NCBI GenBank assembly: GCA_023213395.1
Contig: CM041465.1
Coordinates: 144,281,741 to 144,345,740 of the forward strand
DNA: 64,000 nt
Origin: Cycas panzhihuaensis
Taxonomy: Eukaryota; Cycadophyta
Reading direction: 5' to 3'
Positions 43,907-55,387 of the stretch are shown here, piece after piece; position 1 is the first letter of the stretch, and each line of letters opens with the position of its first letter. The position numbers and the translations under genes were made by a program. Under the pieces are notes generated by a model. It ran no database searches and was not told the origin of the DNA. It saw only the letters and a program-made list of their open reading frames with translations.

Positions 43907-44202
43907 CATTGTGTGTTTCATCATAGGAACGAACAACAAATGCAGAACGCTCAAGACAATAGGAAGCCGCATGGGCAGAATCGAACAGACACATGTGGAA
44001 GACCGCATGCATGATGATTAACTAGTAGATTAATTATCAAGGGGCATGGATTACAAAAAAGGAATGGTTGTGACTTTTGGTCACAATTGTTCCCCAATAG
44101 GCATGCATATCTTATTTAAACATACTCGCACAACCATTTTAGTGTGAGAGTTGAGTGATTCAATCTTGTGTCATGTTCTTAAGGAGGTGAGCACCGAGTT
44201 AG
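43907..44202 (+). repeat. G1 3' LTR, piece 2
   Basis: The G1 LTR continues after E6 (target duplication CATTG at 43907-43911) and is cut again by E7. It ends in GTTAG (44198-44202), the E7 target duplication. Confidence 0.6.
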
Positions 44203-44478
44203 TGTTGGAATAGCTTAGTTCACGGTTCCCAAGGCATATTAGTAATGCACATTTGTGTGCAATTATATTTTTATTATGTCCCACACTCATGATGGGTCCC
44301 ACACACTATCATATCGTGTATTATAAATACACATATAGTGTGTCATGTGAGGTATCTGTTGTAAGGATGTTTGAATGATGTTAACACAATTTGAGGTACC
44401 TTAAGGGTACCATTATGATCCTGAGGTGTTTTGTTCCTATTTGTCAATATTATTTTTTTGCAGGTTAGTTTTTCAACA
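44203..44478 (+). repeat. E7 5' LTR (276 bp)
   Basis: It runs from TGTTGGAATAGC to TTTTTCAACA, directly followed by the PBS. TATA-like attataaatac is near 44320. Confidence 0.9.
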
Positions 44479-45443
44479 TGGTATCAGAGCACAAGTTATG
44501 GGAGATTTAGTGGAGACGCTATTATGTGATTATTACTACAGATTTTGCTGTTTGCCAATTTTACCACGTGTTGTGCCTATTTGTTGTGTGATTCTGTTCG
44601 TGAGTTCGTTGAATTTATGGTGGTGTTTAGGGTGAAACCCTAACCTTGTGTGGAGATTGTTTTGGTGTATCTAAAGTGAAGTGGCTCATGCGCTGCCCAA
44701 GAATTTCTGTTTCAGTCCATATATATGTACCTAGGAGTTATGCTATCTCTGTTTCGTTTCTGGCGTTGTTCTACTTGCCGTGTGTGCTTACTCCTATCTG
44801 TGTGGCACTCGCTGTTTGAAGTTTTCTGTGGAGTGGGTTGTAATTGTCAATTATGGAGAGATATGTCCGTGGCTATATTGACCATCGTGAAGTGAAGAGA
44901 CAGATTGTTAGAGCAGACTATGCAGAGCAGACTGTGCTATTCATATAGTGATTGCAGAGAGATGGTCATCGTGGCTTAAGGAGGTTTGTAGATGCAAATT
45001 CATTTTTGAGTTAAGAGTACGCATAAATCGCTACAACCATGAAAATTGTAGAAGGCGCCAACACGTTCATTTGCATTTGGTTTGTAGTACACTGCCATCG
45101 TTGAGAGATTTTGGAAGTTGAGATGTAGAGACTATGCATAATATTTATTAGAGATTCCACCGAAGAGGTGCTCACGCAGAGATTAGAGGTGTACTTTACT
45201 GTGTGAAAAGAGACCAAGCTTCGCTGAGTTGCATGTAGCTGTGTGGTCACAGTTCGTCGCAGATAATTACAAAGGTATTTGTGTTTAATATTTAATCACC
45301 CATGCTCTATATGATTTCATTGTCGTTTCATTTTCAAATAATTTCATCGCCCTCAATGTATTTATTCGATCACCTGTTCACTAATGTTTACGTTGATAAT
45401 ACAGAGTTTGCATGATAAACATTTTCACTTGAATGATAATTCT
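44479..45443 (+). other. E7 primer-binding site and leader, part 1
   Basis: The PBS is exact at 44479-44490. The rest is non-coding leader until the E8 insertion; the E8 target duplication ATTCT is at 45439-45443. The leader resumes at 49089. Confidence 0.75.
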
Positions 45444-45807
45444 TGTTAACGTGGCAGTTAGTTATTAAGCCACTTAGTTAATGTTAATGTGGTTTAATTA
45501 AGTGAAAAGGTATGAAGCCAAAAAGGTGCGACTCATTCAGAGGGTCACAACCCTAATCGAGTGACACCTCTTGGAGAGTATAAATGCCTTGAGGCCTTGT
45601 ATATTCAACATCCAAGTATTCATTGTGCAATAATCAAGTGATCCATCAAGGATCCTCTTTGTGGTGGGTTTTTTCTCGAAAGGGTTTCCCACGTAAATTC
45701 CAGTGTAATGTGCATCTGTTTTCTGTGTTTTCTATTTGTTGCTTGCTATGTATGGTTAAAGATCCTGCGTATGGGAACATTTGTGTATGATTTCATGTTC
45801 CTGAACA
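45444..45807 (+). repeat. E8 5' LTR (364 bp)
   Basis: It runs from TGTTAACGTGG to TTCCTGAACA. TATA-like agtataaatgc is near 45578. Confidence 0.9.
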
Positions 45808-46008
45808 TGATATCAGAGTGGTGGCCCATGGTTCGAGTCACTTTGAGTTCGTTTTGTGGGTGGGTGTTGGAATATCCTAGCCCCCTCTTAGGTGTTTCCA
45901 AACTCGACTCTCTGATTCATGGGTGGGTGAACGTGGACTTACTCCTGGGCCTTCTTAAGGCAGTGGCTCCCTCTTCACTAACACCTCGAGGTTTTGGTGT
46001 GATGGTAA
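45808..46008 (+). other. E8 leader joined to pre-integrase remnant
   Basis: This short region after the PBS has no gag or protease. The deletion joint lies just before the CEGCMYGKH block at about 46020. Confidence 0.6.
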
Positions 46009-46985
46009 ATGCTAAGTGTATGCGAAGGGTGTATGTACGGCAAGCATCGCCGCTATCCTTTTGCTCGGGATAATGCCTGGAGAGCCAAGGAGAAGCTGGA
46101 GCTTGTGCACTCAGATATTATAGGACCACTCCCAAACCCTTCAATATCAGGAGCCCAATCTACACTTGTGTTTTTGGATGATTACACCAGGAAAGCCTGG
46201 GTTTATTTTCTCAAGAATAAGTCAAACATATTTGATCGCTTCAGTGAATGGAAAGCGATGGTTGAAAACGAATGTGATAAGAAAATAAAATCTTTGCGAA
46301 GTGATAATGGCAAGGAGTACGACAATCATGCGTTCAATCAGTTCTGCCGCAACCATGGTATAAAGCGGGAGTTTATAGTCCGGTATACCCCACAACAGAA
46401 TGGAGTTGCTGAAAGAAAGAACCGTACCATGATGGAGATGGCGAGGTGTATGGTGCTCGCTAAAAACTTGCAACCAAAGTTTTGGGCAGAAGCTGTGGCG
46501 ACTACTGTTTATATTTTGAATAGGGTACCCACTTAGGCAGTTCGTAGCATGACCCCCGAAGAGAAATGGACCGGTCGGAAGCCTGCCATTAACCATTTGA
46601 GAACGTTTGGGTGTATTGCGTACACCCACATCCCTGATGATACCCCCAAAAAGCTGGATCAGAAGAGTCTGAAGTGTATATTCATGGGGTATTGCACGGC
46701 GAACAAAGCCTACAGACTATGGGATCCACAAGGGGAGAAGATTGTGGTTAGTCGGGATGTTAAGTTTGATGAGTCATTGACGTATCATGTTGAAAGATCA
46801 TCAGAGGAACCTTTTTACTCTCCCCTTCTCCCATTCCTAGATTCTTCAAGCGAAGAGGACGATGAGCCAGTCGCTCTAACACCTGGGGAAGTAGGACCGA
46901 GTGGGACGAGTAATAGTGAGTAGCTGCCACGAGAAGAAGTACCTCCAGCAATAGGTCCTTCTATACCTTTATGGGCAAGGAAAAC
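46009..46985 (+). pseudogene. E8 copia integrase
   Basis: CEGCMYGKHRRYPFARDNAW (pre-integrase end) is followed by VHSDIIGPLPNPSISGAQ, KSLRSDNGKEYDNHAF and QQNGVAERKNRTMMEMAR, so all three catalytic residues are present. A TAG at 46534-46536 breaks it after ILNRVPT. The C-terminal half is open in 46549-46923 (KCIFMGYCTANKAYRLWD, SRDVKFDES). Confidence 0.88.
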
Positions 46986-47968
46986 TATTGAAGATTCCGG
47001 TATGGCGATGCTAATTCTAACTGGTGACAGACGAACCAGAAGTCAGCATGCCAATCAAACTCTGCTGGTAGACACCAATGACTCCAGTGATCCTGATTCG
47101 TTTGCTGAAGCAAAAGGAGATCCACGATGGAGAGCTGCAATAGAGGAAGAGTATAGTTCCCTGATGAAGAACGATACGTGGGATTTGGTTCCACTCCCTC
47201 CATCGAAATACCTTGTTGGATGCAAGTGGGTCTATAAAACAAAGTTCTGCTCCGATGGAGAGGTGGACAAGTACAAGGCTAGACTTGTTGCGCAAGCATT
47301 CAAGTAGAAAGAAGGAATTGACTACGAGGAGACGTTTGCACCAGTCTCCAGAATGACAACGGTCCGCTTACTCATTTCCTTAGCAGTTGCGTTAGATTGG
47401 GAGTTACACCAGATGGATGTTAACTAACTCCGCATTCCTTAATGGGGATCTAAAGGAGGAGATATACATGTCGCAGCCTCCGGGATTCGTTAAGGATGGC
47501 CATGAGCATCTTGTTTGCCATCTAAAGAAGTCAATCTATGGCCTAAAACAAGCACCCCGTGCTTGGTATGAGAAGATGGATGCCAAGTTGAAAGTTGAAG
47601 GTTTTGAAATTTCAGAACTTGACCCAAACCTGTATGTGAAAAGAAGAGGGACTTCCGTAGTTGCTTGCGTGGTGTATGTGGATGATCTAATCATCGGCGG
47701 TAATCGTGGCAAGGCTATAGTCGAAGTCAAATCCAATTTGGGAGCTTCATTTGACATGACAAATCTCGGGGAACTTCACTATTTCTTGGGCATTCAGATC
47801 AGGTAGATGGAAGATAGGATCGTGTTGTTGCAATCGCAGTATGTGAAGAACCTACTGGAGAGATTTGGAATGCAACACTGCAAACTTGTTGCAACACCAT
47901 GTGTAAAAGGCGCAAGGTTGTAGAAGGGCATGGCCCAACCTTCTATAGATGGCACGAAGTATCGCTAG
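46986..47968 (+). pseudogene. E8 copia reverse transcriptase
   Basis: First part 47002-47307: RWRAAIEEEYSSLMKNDTWD and [20 protein letters not shown], ending at a TAG in the FKQKEG block. Second part 47417-47806: [39 protein letters not shown] and intact YVDD at 47675-47686. A frameshift near 47425 breaks the QMDV-AFLNG block. It ends in TAG at 47804-47806. Confidence 0.87.
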
Positions 47969-48716
47969 TTGGTAGGGAGTCTCATCTATTTGACTCATAT
48001 TAGGCCGGATATCGCATATGCTGTTGGATTGGTTTCTCGCTACATGCAGAATCCTCAGGAGCCTCATTTGGTGGCAGCAAAGCGGATTCTGAAATATTTG
48101 AAGGGGAGAATCAATCTTGGTCTTGAATATGGCAGAGGTGAGAAGATTAGGTTGTATGGCTACACAGATGCTGATTGGGGAGGAGATTCCAACGATCAGA
48201 AGTCCACTGCTGGATATCTGTTTAGTATTGGCAATGTATTTGTTTTGTGGCAGTCGAAGAAGTAGCGGACAATGGCGCTATCTTCTCTGAGGTAATATCA
48301 AGGACTCGATCTTTGGTGCAAAAGAAGTAGTATGGTTGCAAGGTCTCTTGGAGTTTCTTGGCGTTTCCAATGGACATCCGATTCTCTTTGTTGATAATTA
48401 GAGTACCATTCATCTGTTGAAGAATCCAGAGTTTCATGCGTGTACGAAGCACATCGAGATTCAACACCATTACATTCGTGAACAGATCAAGTCAGGGAAA
48501 CTACAGGTCGACTATTGTTCGAGTGAATTACAGCTTGCAGACGTGTTCACCAAACCTCTCACTGAAGATCAATTCATGAAGATGCGTATTGGACTTGGAC
48601 TCATCAACGTTATCATTGAGGGGGGATGTATCGACAAGGATAAAGAAGCTGCAAGATAGTCCCAACCTTCATGATAACTCAACTATTGCACGTTGCAGGT
48701 TCTCCACATTCACATT
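47969..48716 (+). pseudogene. E8 copia RNase H and two polypurine tracts
   Basis: 47969-48265 reads MVGSLIYLTHIRPDIAYAVG, YTDADWGGDSNDQKSTAGYL and LWQSKK, then stops. The tail resumes at 48417 (FHACTKHIEIQHHYIREQI, LQLADVFTKPLT). A first G-rich tract tgagggggga lies at 48617-48626 and a second aaggggggat at 48717-48725; only the second abuts the LTR. Confidence 0.86.
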
Positions 48717-48725
48717 AAGGGGGGA

Positions 48726-49083
48726 TGTTAACGTGGCATTTAATTATTAAGCGTTAATGTTAATGTGGTTTAATTAAGTGAAAGGGTGTGAAGCCAAAAA
48801 TGTGTGACTTATTCGGAGGGTCACAACCCTAATCGGGTGACACCTCTTGGAGAGTATAAATGCTTTGAGGCCTTGTATATTCAACATCCAAGTATTCATT
48901 GTGTAATAATCAAGTGATCCATCAAGGATCCTCTTTGTGGAGGGTTTTTTCCCGAAAGGGTTTCCCGCGTAAATTCCTGTGTACTGTGCATTTGTTTTCT
49001 GTGTTTTCTATTTGTTGTTTGTTGTGTATGGTTAAAAATCCTACGTATGGGAACATTTGTGTATGATTTCATATTCCTGAACA
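48726..49083 (+). repeat. E8 3' LTR (358 bp)
   Basis: It matches 45444-45807 with a 6-bp gap. It ends TTCCTGAACA before ATTCT. Confidence 0.9.
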
Positions 49084-49088
49084 ATTCT

Positions 49089-50559
49089 CTTCGCCGTTTG
49101 AGCAATATAGTCGGTTGTTGATGAATTTCTGAGCTGTGTGTTTATATTTTTTTTCACCCAAAATGCAAATATGTTGTTGTTGTTTGATATTGTAGTTCGC
49201 CGATTGGTTTATACATTCGCCTTTGATTTGCCTGCGTGACTCACTTTGCATTGATATATTTTATTTTGGTAATGCATCAATATGTCATGCCATCGTTTTT
49301 ATATTATTCTTCGACTTTATTATTATAAATTTGAGTTTTTATTTTCCAAGCAGCCGATTTTATATATCAAGTTTGCTAATATTTAGTTTTATAAAGTCGC
49401 CCGTATTGAATTTTATCATTATGTTGCAGCCAATTTGATTAATGACGCAATCATATGGCGCACGTGATATATTGCGATTACGCAACTTTGATTCATTTGA
49501 TATATATATATATTAAATGGGTTCAGTGTATAATTCTCCATTTCATATATTTATCAAGTCGCCCATACTATATATTTTTTTGTATTTCATAAATATTGCT
49601 TTAAATTATTTATCCTATAGTTTGCTTATTTTGATAAATAGAGTGATTTGATGGTTGTTGTTTAGTATGTTTGCCTATTGTTTGTCATTTGCATGATATG
49701 TTGCCATTTATTGAATTGTTGTGTATTGATATTGATATATGGAGGTCACTTAAGAGTTTATCATATGAAGCTACTTAGTCTGTTTTAATATATTGAGCAT
49801 GGTAAAGTGAGAACTGTGCTTTCTTCTTTCTTGTCTTTCATTACATGTTTTTGGTTGTTGGAGTCGTGATTATGCCGGTGATTTAATGGCAAAGTGAGTG
49901 CTTTGGGTGCACTCTCTTGGTGACAATGAGATGATATGGCACTCTATGGGTGACTATTAGTGATTTGAGGTGTATGATGGTGACTATTGAGTGATTTGAT
50001 GGTGATTGAGAGCTTTTTTGCATGCATTTTGCATGAGAAAGTTAACGAGTGTTGTAGGTGACAAGAGGCAGTAGGTTACCTCTTTGCATGTGATTTACAT
50101 AAGAAAGAGATAATGGGCAAAAGATGGATAAGATTGGGCTATAGAAGGGCGAGAGATGGGCAAGTAAGGGCAAGGTTTGTTTGAGATGCCTAAGCTACAA
50201 GAAAGTAAGCAAACTTTGTTGGTCATCGCTCAATTTATACAGGTATAGCTTATTCATTAAATGGTAATGTTTGTGGCATGAATCATGTTTTGGGCAATTA
50301 AGTGAAGTGTGATATGTCTTAGTGATTTAATGGCAACATGAGGCATGTATGAGGCATTGATTTGATGGTGAAGCGAGTGTTTTAGATGCTCTTTGTATGT
50401 AACTACTTGGCGATATGAGAAATGTATAAAGCAATGATATGATGAGGGACATGAGATATGAGAGAGTTTATTGAACATGATTAATGGGCAAGTTACCAAT
50501 GTTAGGTGTGTTTGTTGATTGATAAGAGGGACATGTTGTTGGGAGGAACACTTATTATC
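49089..50559 (+). other. E7 leader, part 2, with diverged repeats
   Basis: This is non-coding. Between 49860 and 50450 the words gatttgatggtgat, aatggcaaagtgagtg and gatatgagatg recur in diverged form, suggesting an old tandem array. The combined E7 leader is about 2.4 kb. Confidence 0.6.
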
Positions 50560-51399
50560 ATGGAGGAGAATGAAGTGGTGATATGCATTCATGAGACAAA
50601 TGAATATTACTTAAGGGATTTGCATCTTTTGATACCTAAGTGTAATGGAGCAAACTATTTCTTTTAGACAATTAAAATAAGATGTCTGCTCATAGCTAGA
50701 GGTTTGTGGAAATTTGTTACTAATGGATATGATATTCCTAAGGATGAAGAAGAAAAGGAAATGATTGAGAAGAAAGATAAAGATGCAATTATCATGATTC
50801 TTGTTACACTAGATAAGGTTGATATTCCTTTTGCATATCATTTTGTCATTCTTAAGGTTCATCATGCAAGTACTGCCAAGAAAGCTTGGGATTTTTTAAG
50901 GGATGTATTTGAACAAACTCCTGAAGAGATACAACAAATGATTGAAAAGGCAAATAAGATTAATAATGATTCTGATACAGGTAAAAGGAATGAAGAAAGT
51001 ATTATCGACACTGATGAAACGATATGTCAAGATGAAGAATGTATGAGTACAGATGAAATTTCTACTGAACGTAAAGAGACTATGGTTGAATGCATTGATG
51101 AGACTACAACTACTATTGAAGACGTTGAGAGTGATGAATCGATAGAGGTTTATTTAGATGACACTATTATTTCAAAGGAAATTGAATATGAATCTGATAG
51201 TCCTATTGAAGATGAGTCTGGTGATTTTCTTGTTTTGAATATTGATTCAAGTTCAAAGAGTATACAAGCTGATGAAGATTTCACTCCAAATGTTGAAGAA
51301 ATCATTGTTGTATATGTTGATCAAGAATTTGTACAGGATAATGATGACAAGCAAGTTGTATTTGAAGATGGTTATTTACAGGATCTACATCAAAATTAG
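50560..51399 (+). CDS. E7 gag-like protein with acidic tail
   Basis: The frame starts at ATG 50560 (MEENEVVICIHETNEYYLRD) and runs 280 codons to TAG 51397 with a single internal TAG at 50665-50667. It is open from 50668. The N-terminal part has the copia gag opening (PKCNGANYFFW, ARGLWKFVTNGYDIP) and the AKKAWDFLRDVFE block. The TAG falls at or next to the conserved Trp position. The C-terminal half (about residues 115-279) is very Asp/Glu-rich, with no zinc knuckle and no protease. This acidic tail is unlike the other gags in the window. I do not know its role. Confidence 0.75.
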
Positions 51400-51558
51400 A
51401 TAAGACCGACCATGATGAAGAATCAAGATTTGCACTTGCTAGAGTTGCTGCAGCAAAGACATCACTACAAGATTAAAGACAAGGATAAAGTTGAAGACAT
51501 CATCTTCAAGACATTCCCGTTGCAAATACAAATGATCCAAATGTGCATTAAGGGGGAG

Positions 51559-51834
51559 TGTTGGAATGGCTTAGTTCACGGTTCCTGAGGCATATTAGTA
51601 ATGCACATTTGTGTGAAATTATATTTTTATTATGTCCCACACCCATGATGGGTCCTACACATTATCATATCATGTATTATAAATACACATATAGTGTATC
51701 ATATGAGGTATCTGTTGTAAGGATGTTTGAATGATGTCAATACAATTTGAGGTACCTTAAGGGCACCATTTTAATCTTGAGGTGTTTTGTTCTTATTTGT
51801 CAATATTATTTTTTTGCAGGTTGGTTTTTCAATA
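51559..51834 (+). repeat. E7 3' LTR (276 bp)
   Basis: It begins TGTTGGAATGG after the tract taagggggag (51549-51558), and ends TTTTTCAATA before GTTAG. Confidence 0.9.
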
Positions 51835-51966
51835 GTTAGGGATCTTTTGGGACTTAGTCTGGTACGAAGAACTAGGCAAGCATTGTATAGTTAATATTGC
51901 ATGAGAAAATATGATGTAAAACAGTGATTTTGTTTAATAAAGTATTAGAGTTACGAGGAATGCATG
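51835..51966 (+). repeat. G1 3' LTR, piece 3 (end uncertain)
   Basis: The G1 LTR resumes with GTTAG and includes tttaataaagtattag, a polyadenylation-like sequence. The true end is not fixed, because no G1 5' LTR is available for comparison. Confidence 0.45.
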
Positions 51967-52193
51967 TCTTCTATGTGTTTCTACTAATATGATGATGAAT
52001 GTATGATAGTATGATGTGATTGTGTTTATACTATGGACTTATGAGGCATGTTATGAGACAATGGCCCACATGTTGATCATGAGTTGAATCTAGACTATAG
52101 TGGAAAACCCTTGACAAGTGCATTCTCCTCAGGGTTAAGAAATAGTTAACATAGCCCATGTACCATCTGAAGTCTAAACATGAGGTTGAGACT
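51967..52193. other. Unassigned DNA between G1 and E9
   Basis: It includes ctagactatag...ccttgacaagtgca at 52091-52127, similar to 330-365. No gene. Confidence 0.4.
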
Positions 52194-53826
52194 CTATATA
52201 TTTAGATGACCATGGTGTTGATGCCATAATTGATCCTTGGTAGACTTGTGAGTAGGTTGCTCCTCAGTATGCAGAGATTCAACTTGCATATGAGAAGATT
52301 CAACTTGCATGTCAACAAGTGGGTCTTCTACAACAATTTGCTTTACTTTATCTACTAGAGTAGGAGGCGTAGTGGCATTTAGATTCTGATTCTGTGCAAA
52401 GGAAAGTGGAATACCACCAAGCTTGCATAGAACATTGTCATCATGTCCTGTAGCCACTACTTGTCCGGTTAAGTGATCTGAAATAATGCAAGTTCCCTAG
52501 CTAAAGAGCACATCAAAGTTTTGCTTATCAATTTGACTGATAGGAAGCAGGTTCTGTTTCATACCAGGTACATATAGGATATTGCTAATATGGTGACTTA
52601 TGTTTGAATCACTCAAGGCTATGCGAGCTTTCCCAATCTTAGCCATATCATATGTAACATCATCACCAAACGTTACTGTTTATGCCTGAACGAGTTTGGT
52701 GTCTTTTAAAAGTTCTTCAGTGCCTATCGTATGATGAGTAGCAATGGAATCTATCAACCAAGAATTGTTTGAATGATCAAAAGTAAGAGCAGCATAGAAC
52801 AAGTTCTGGGTATCGACTTGGGTATTGGCCACATGGCCTCCTTGCCGTAAATTTCTATTGTAGCCTTGATTTTGATTCCTTGGTTGATTTTGATTCTGCT
52901 GTTGCCTGTTTTGTTGACCATGTCTGTTGTTGGGATGTTGGTTATAACCTTGATTTTAGCCCCCTTGTTGTTTAGGGTTTGTCCTTAAAAGCTACATATT
53001 AGATTGTCTCTTTTTGCAATTAGTGATAACATGCCCAAGTTGGCCACAATGAAGGTAGGTAACATTCTATTTTCTTTGGTGGTTTTTGGTTTGCCATGGT
53101 GGTTGATTCAAATTTAAAGAACCAAATTGTTGGGCGAGAGGCAACTGAACGGGCTGTTTCCTCCCTTAGTTTCTAGCTGCGAATGCGGGAGTAGTGTTAG
53201 AAGAAGATGTTGTTTCTTGTCGGTTTAGGATGCCTTCCTCCTTCAACAACAGTCCTTCTAGGGTATTAAAGTCCATGGTAGTAAAGTCATTTGATAAACG
53301 AGATATGAAACTATTATACATGGTAGGAAGTACATTGACAACATTGGAAACAAGGTCATTTTTGGAAGGAGGAGCTCTGAGAGTGGTAAGTTGGTTCCTG
53401 ATGGCTTTAACTTCAGTATTGTTTTAAGGAATGGAGCCAACAAAAGGTATGGAATACAAGCGTGCTTTTAGCATGATTGCTCTTGAGTCATCTTTCCCCT
53501 CATAAAGTGAACATATGATGTCCCAAGCCTCATGAGATGTGTCTATTGTTTTAATGTGTTGGTTTACATTGTCCTCTACAACTAAGTATAGGAAGGAGAG
53601 AGCAAGATTATCTTTGGCTTTAAAAGCACTCAGGGCAACAAGGTCTGCAGGGTTCATGTTGTTTGGATCGGTTAGGTCAAGTGTGGGAGTAGGTTTAGGT
53701 ATGTCACTTGAGACATAGGCCCAAAACTCATTCATGATCAAGAGGTGTGACTTGTTTCTTTCAAGCCAAAATGTTATTATTCCCAGATAGTTTAATTGTA
53801 TTTGAAATAAGCATTTTTGGTGCCAT
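52194..53826 (-). pseudogene. E9 copia gag-protease relic
   Basis: Minus strand. Gag starts at ATG 53826 (MAPKMLISNTIKLSG), with a TGA in the family LAWKK block at 53761-53763, and an open part at 53424-53741 (NEFWAYVSSDIPKP, EAWDIICSLYEGKDDSRAIM). A degenerate zinc knuckle (HCGQLGHVITNC) is near 53030. The protease block is near 52745-52775 with DSI instead of DSG. The relic ends in the pre-integrase block (LWHQHHGHLNI) at about 52196; integrase, RT and RNase H are missing. Confidence 0.8.
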
Positions 53827-54346
53827 TGTGTATTATCTATCTAGTGGGCTATTAAGCTAGAGTGTTAAGTTTCAATGTCTCTAAGGAAGCCCTCAGTTGC
53901 TATTCTATCTAGTGGCACTTGCACATAAATGGCAGTTTAGGGACTCTATATACGTCGGTACGTGAGCATATTAAGCTCGATATACCTTCGCACGTGAGTG
54001 TAAAAGGCTTGGTCATGCCCCTGACACTATGAATCCACCTACCGTGGATTGATCCCAAACAATAGATCTAGCGAAGGACTAAAACCAAGGCGCTCACCCC
54101 CTCTAGGTCTAGCTTGGTCTTAGAACACCAAAAGGAATGGGTTACATGCATCAATTTGTTATTCGATACACTTGACAGCAAGTTGTACTCTGGCTTGCTT
54201 GTCTAGATGAATGCAACTTACGTGTGTGAGAGTGATTACTTCAGAGGTCCTAACTATTCCCCTTATAGGATTGGTAGTCTTGTGATTCAATTTATAGTTA
54301 TCTTGCTTAATTTTTCAAGTTCAAATTTCTTTTAAGTGGTCTTGTT
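53827..54346 (-). other. E9 leader
   Basis: This is non-coding DNA upstream of the E9 gag on the minus strand, cut by E10. The bases before the E10 LTR are ttgtt (54342-54346), the expected target duplication, whose partner lies beyond the window. Confidence 0.55.
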
Positions 54347-54827
54347 TGTGAGAAAAGGCCAAAGGATCAGAGTGCCTAAGACCTATAAACCAAGATCATG
54401 AAGATAGTTCTCCTCTAGTTCTAAATGGCATAAAAGCAAAACTAAAGGATAAATGAGACCAAGATCAAGAGAGCAAGATGATACCAAAGAGTGAGGAGGA
54501 GGAATTAGTCCTACTCCAAAGAATACCAATTGATTAGTAACTTGGCAGCAAAACATTACACTTCAACTCGACATGTGAGACATGAGGAAGGGTCTCAATA
54601 TATGGCTTGCATGTCATGCATGAGGGACATGTGTCCATTAGGCTCTCAAGTGAGCAAAAAAGCATGAGGGTCCATTTGACCCTTTAGTTACAATGTTATA
54701 CCACTAGGATGAAAGTGGGTGTGCACTTTATCACTTAAGTGATTAGTCACCCCATAAAGTGCAAAATAATGAATAAAAGAATAAAAGAATAAAGTACATA
54801 CTTAACATGTAAACATAAGGTTTAACA
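54347..54827 (-). repeat. E10 3' LTR (481 bp)
   Basis: Its plus-strand ends are TGTGAGAAAAGG and GGTTTAACA. It is followed by AAGGGGGGG on the minus strand (polypurine tract). It keeps CACTTAAGTGA near 54735 but lacks the hairpin found in E5/E6/E11. Confidence 0.85.
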
Positions 54828-55348
54828 CCCCCCCTTACTGTTTACAATGTTAAGCCAGACGCTAAGACCATCTCTGAATTTCACAAATTTTTCTCTACCA
54901 AGAGGCTTGGTAAAGATATCTGCTATCTGCTCCTCTGTAGTTCTGTACTGGAGTTTGATCTCACCATTTTGCACATGCTCTTTGATGAAGTGATGATGAA
55001 CCTCAATGTGTTTGGTCCGTGCATGAAAGATTGGATTCTTGGCCAACTTGAGTACACTTTGATTGTCACAATATATCCTGGTGGGGTGATTTTGCTCAAG
55101 TCCAAGCTCTCTAAGAATCCGCCGTAGCCGGATAGACTCACACATACCGATAGCGACTTTGTATTCGCCCTGGAGGACAAGGTAACATTGGGTTGCTTCT
55201 TGCAACTCCACGAAACAACTCCTGAACCAAGGGTAAAGCAGTGACCTGAGGTGGATCTCTGGCTATTCTGACGACATACCCAATCAGAATTTGAGAACCA
55301 TTCCAAGATAAAGTCCTCATTATGTGCATACTGAAGGCCATGCTGCAA
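54828..55348 (-). pseudogene. E10 copia RNase H
   Basis: Two frames: 54822-55211 with RRILRELGLEQNHPTRIYCD, QSVLKLAKN, HARTKHIEVHHHFIKEHV and EEQIADIFTKPLG, and 54923-55348 with FSNSDWVCRQNSQRSTSGHC and SWSCKKQPNVTLSS. A gap near 55150 removes the TEAEYKA block, so one acidic residue is lost. Confidence 0.86.
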
Positions 55349-55387
55349 TGTTCCTTTGATGTATTTGAGTATGCGTTTTGCTACATT

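Larger units (their letters stand above)
45444..49083 (+). mobile_element. E8, internally deleted Ty1/copia element nested in E7
   Basis: Plus-strand element with LTRs of 364 and 358 bp (about 6.7 percent different by eye), degenerate PBS tgatatcagagt at 45808-45819, and a perfect target duplication ATTCT (45439-45443, 49084-49088). Gag and protease are missing; coding starts at the end of the pre-integrase domain. The RT is of a different lineage from E5/E6 (YVDDLIIGGNRGK). Confidence 0.92.
44203..51834 (+). mobile_element. E7, gag-only LTR retrotransposon (TR-GAG-like)
   Basis: It has 276-bp LTRs (about 7 percent different by eye), PBS TGGTATCAGAGC at 44479-44490, polypurine tract taagggggag before the 3' LTR, and target duplication GTTAG (44198-44202, 51835-51839). 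Without the inserted E8 it is about 4.0 kb. Its only coding region is a copia-type gag at 50560-51399. No protease, integrase, RT or RNase H of its own is present, so it would depend on another element for enzymes. Confidence 0.88.
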
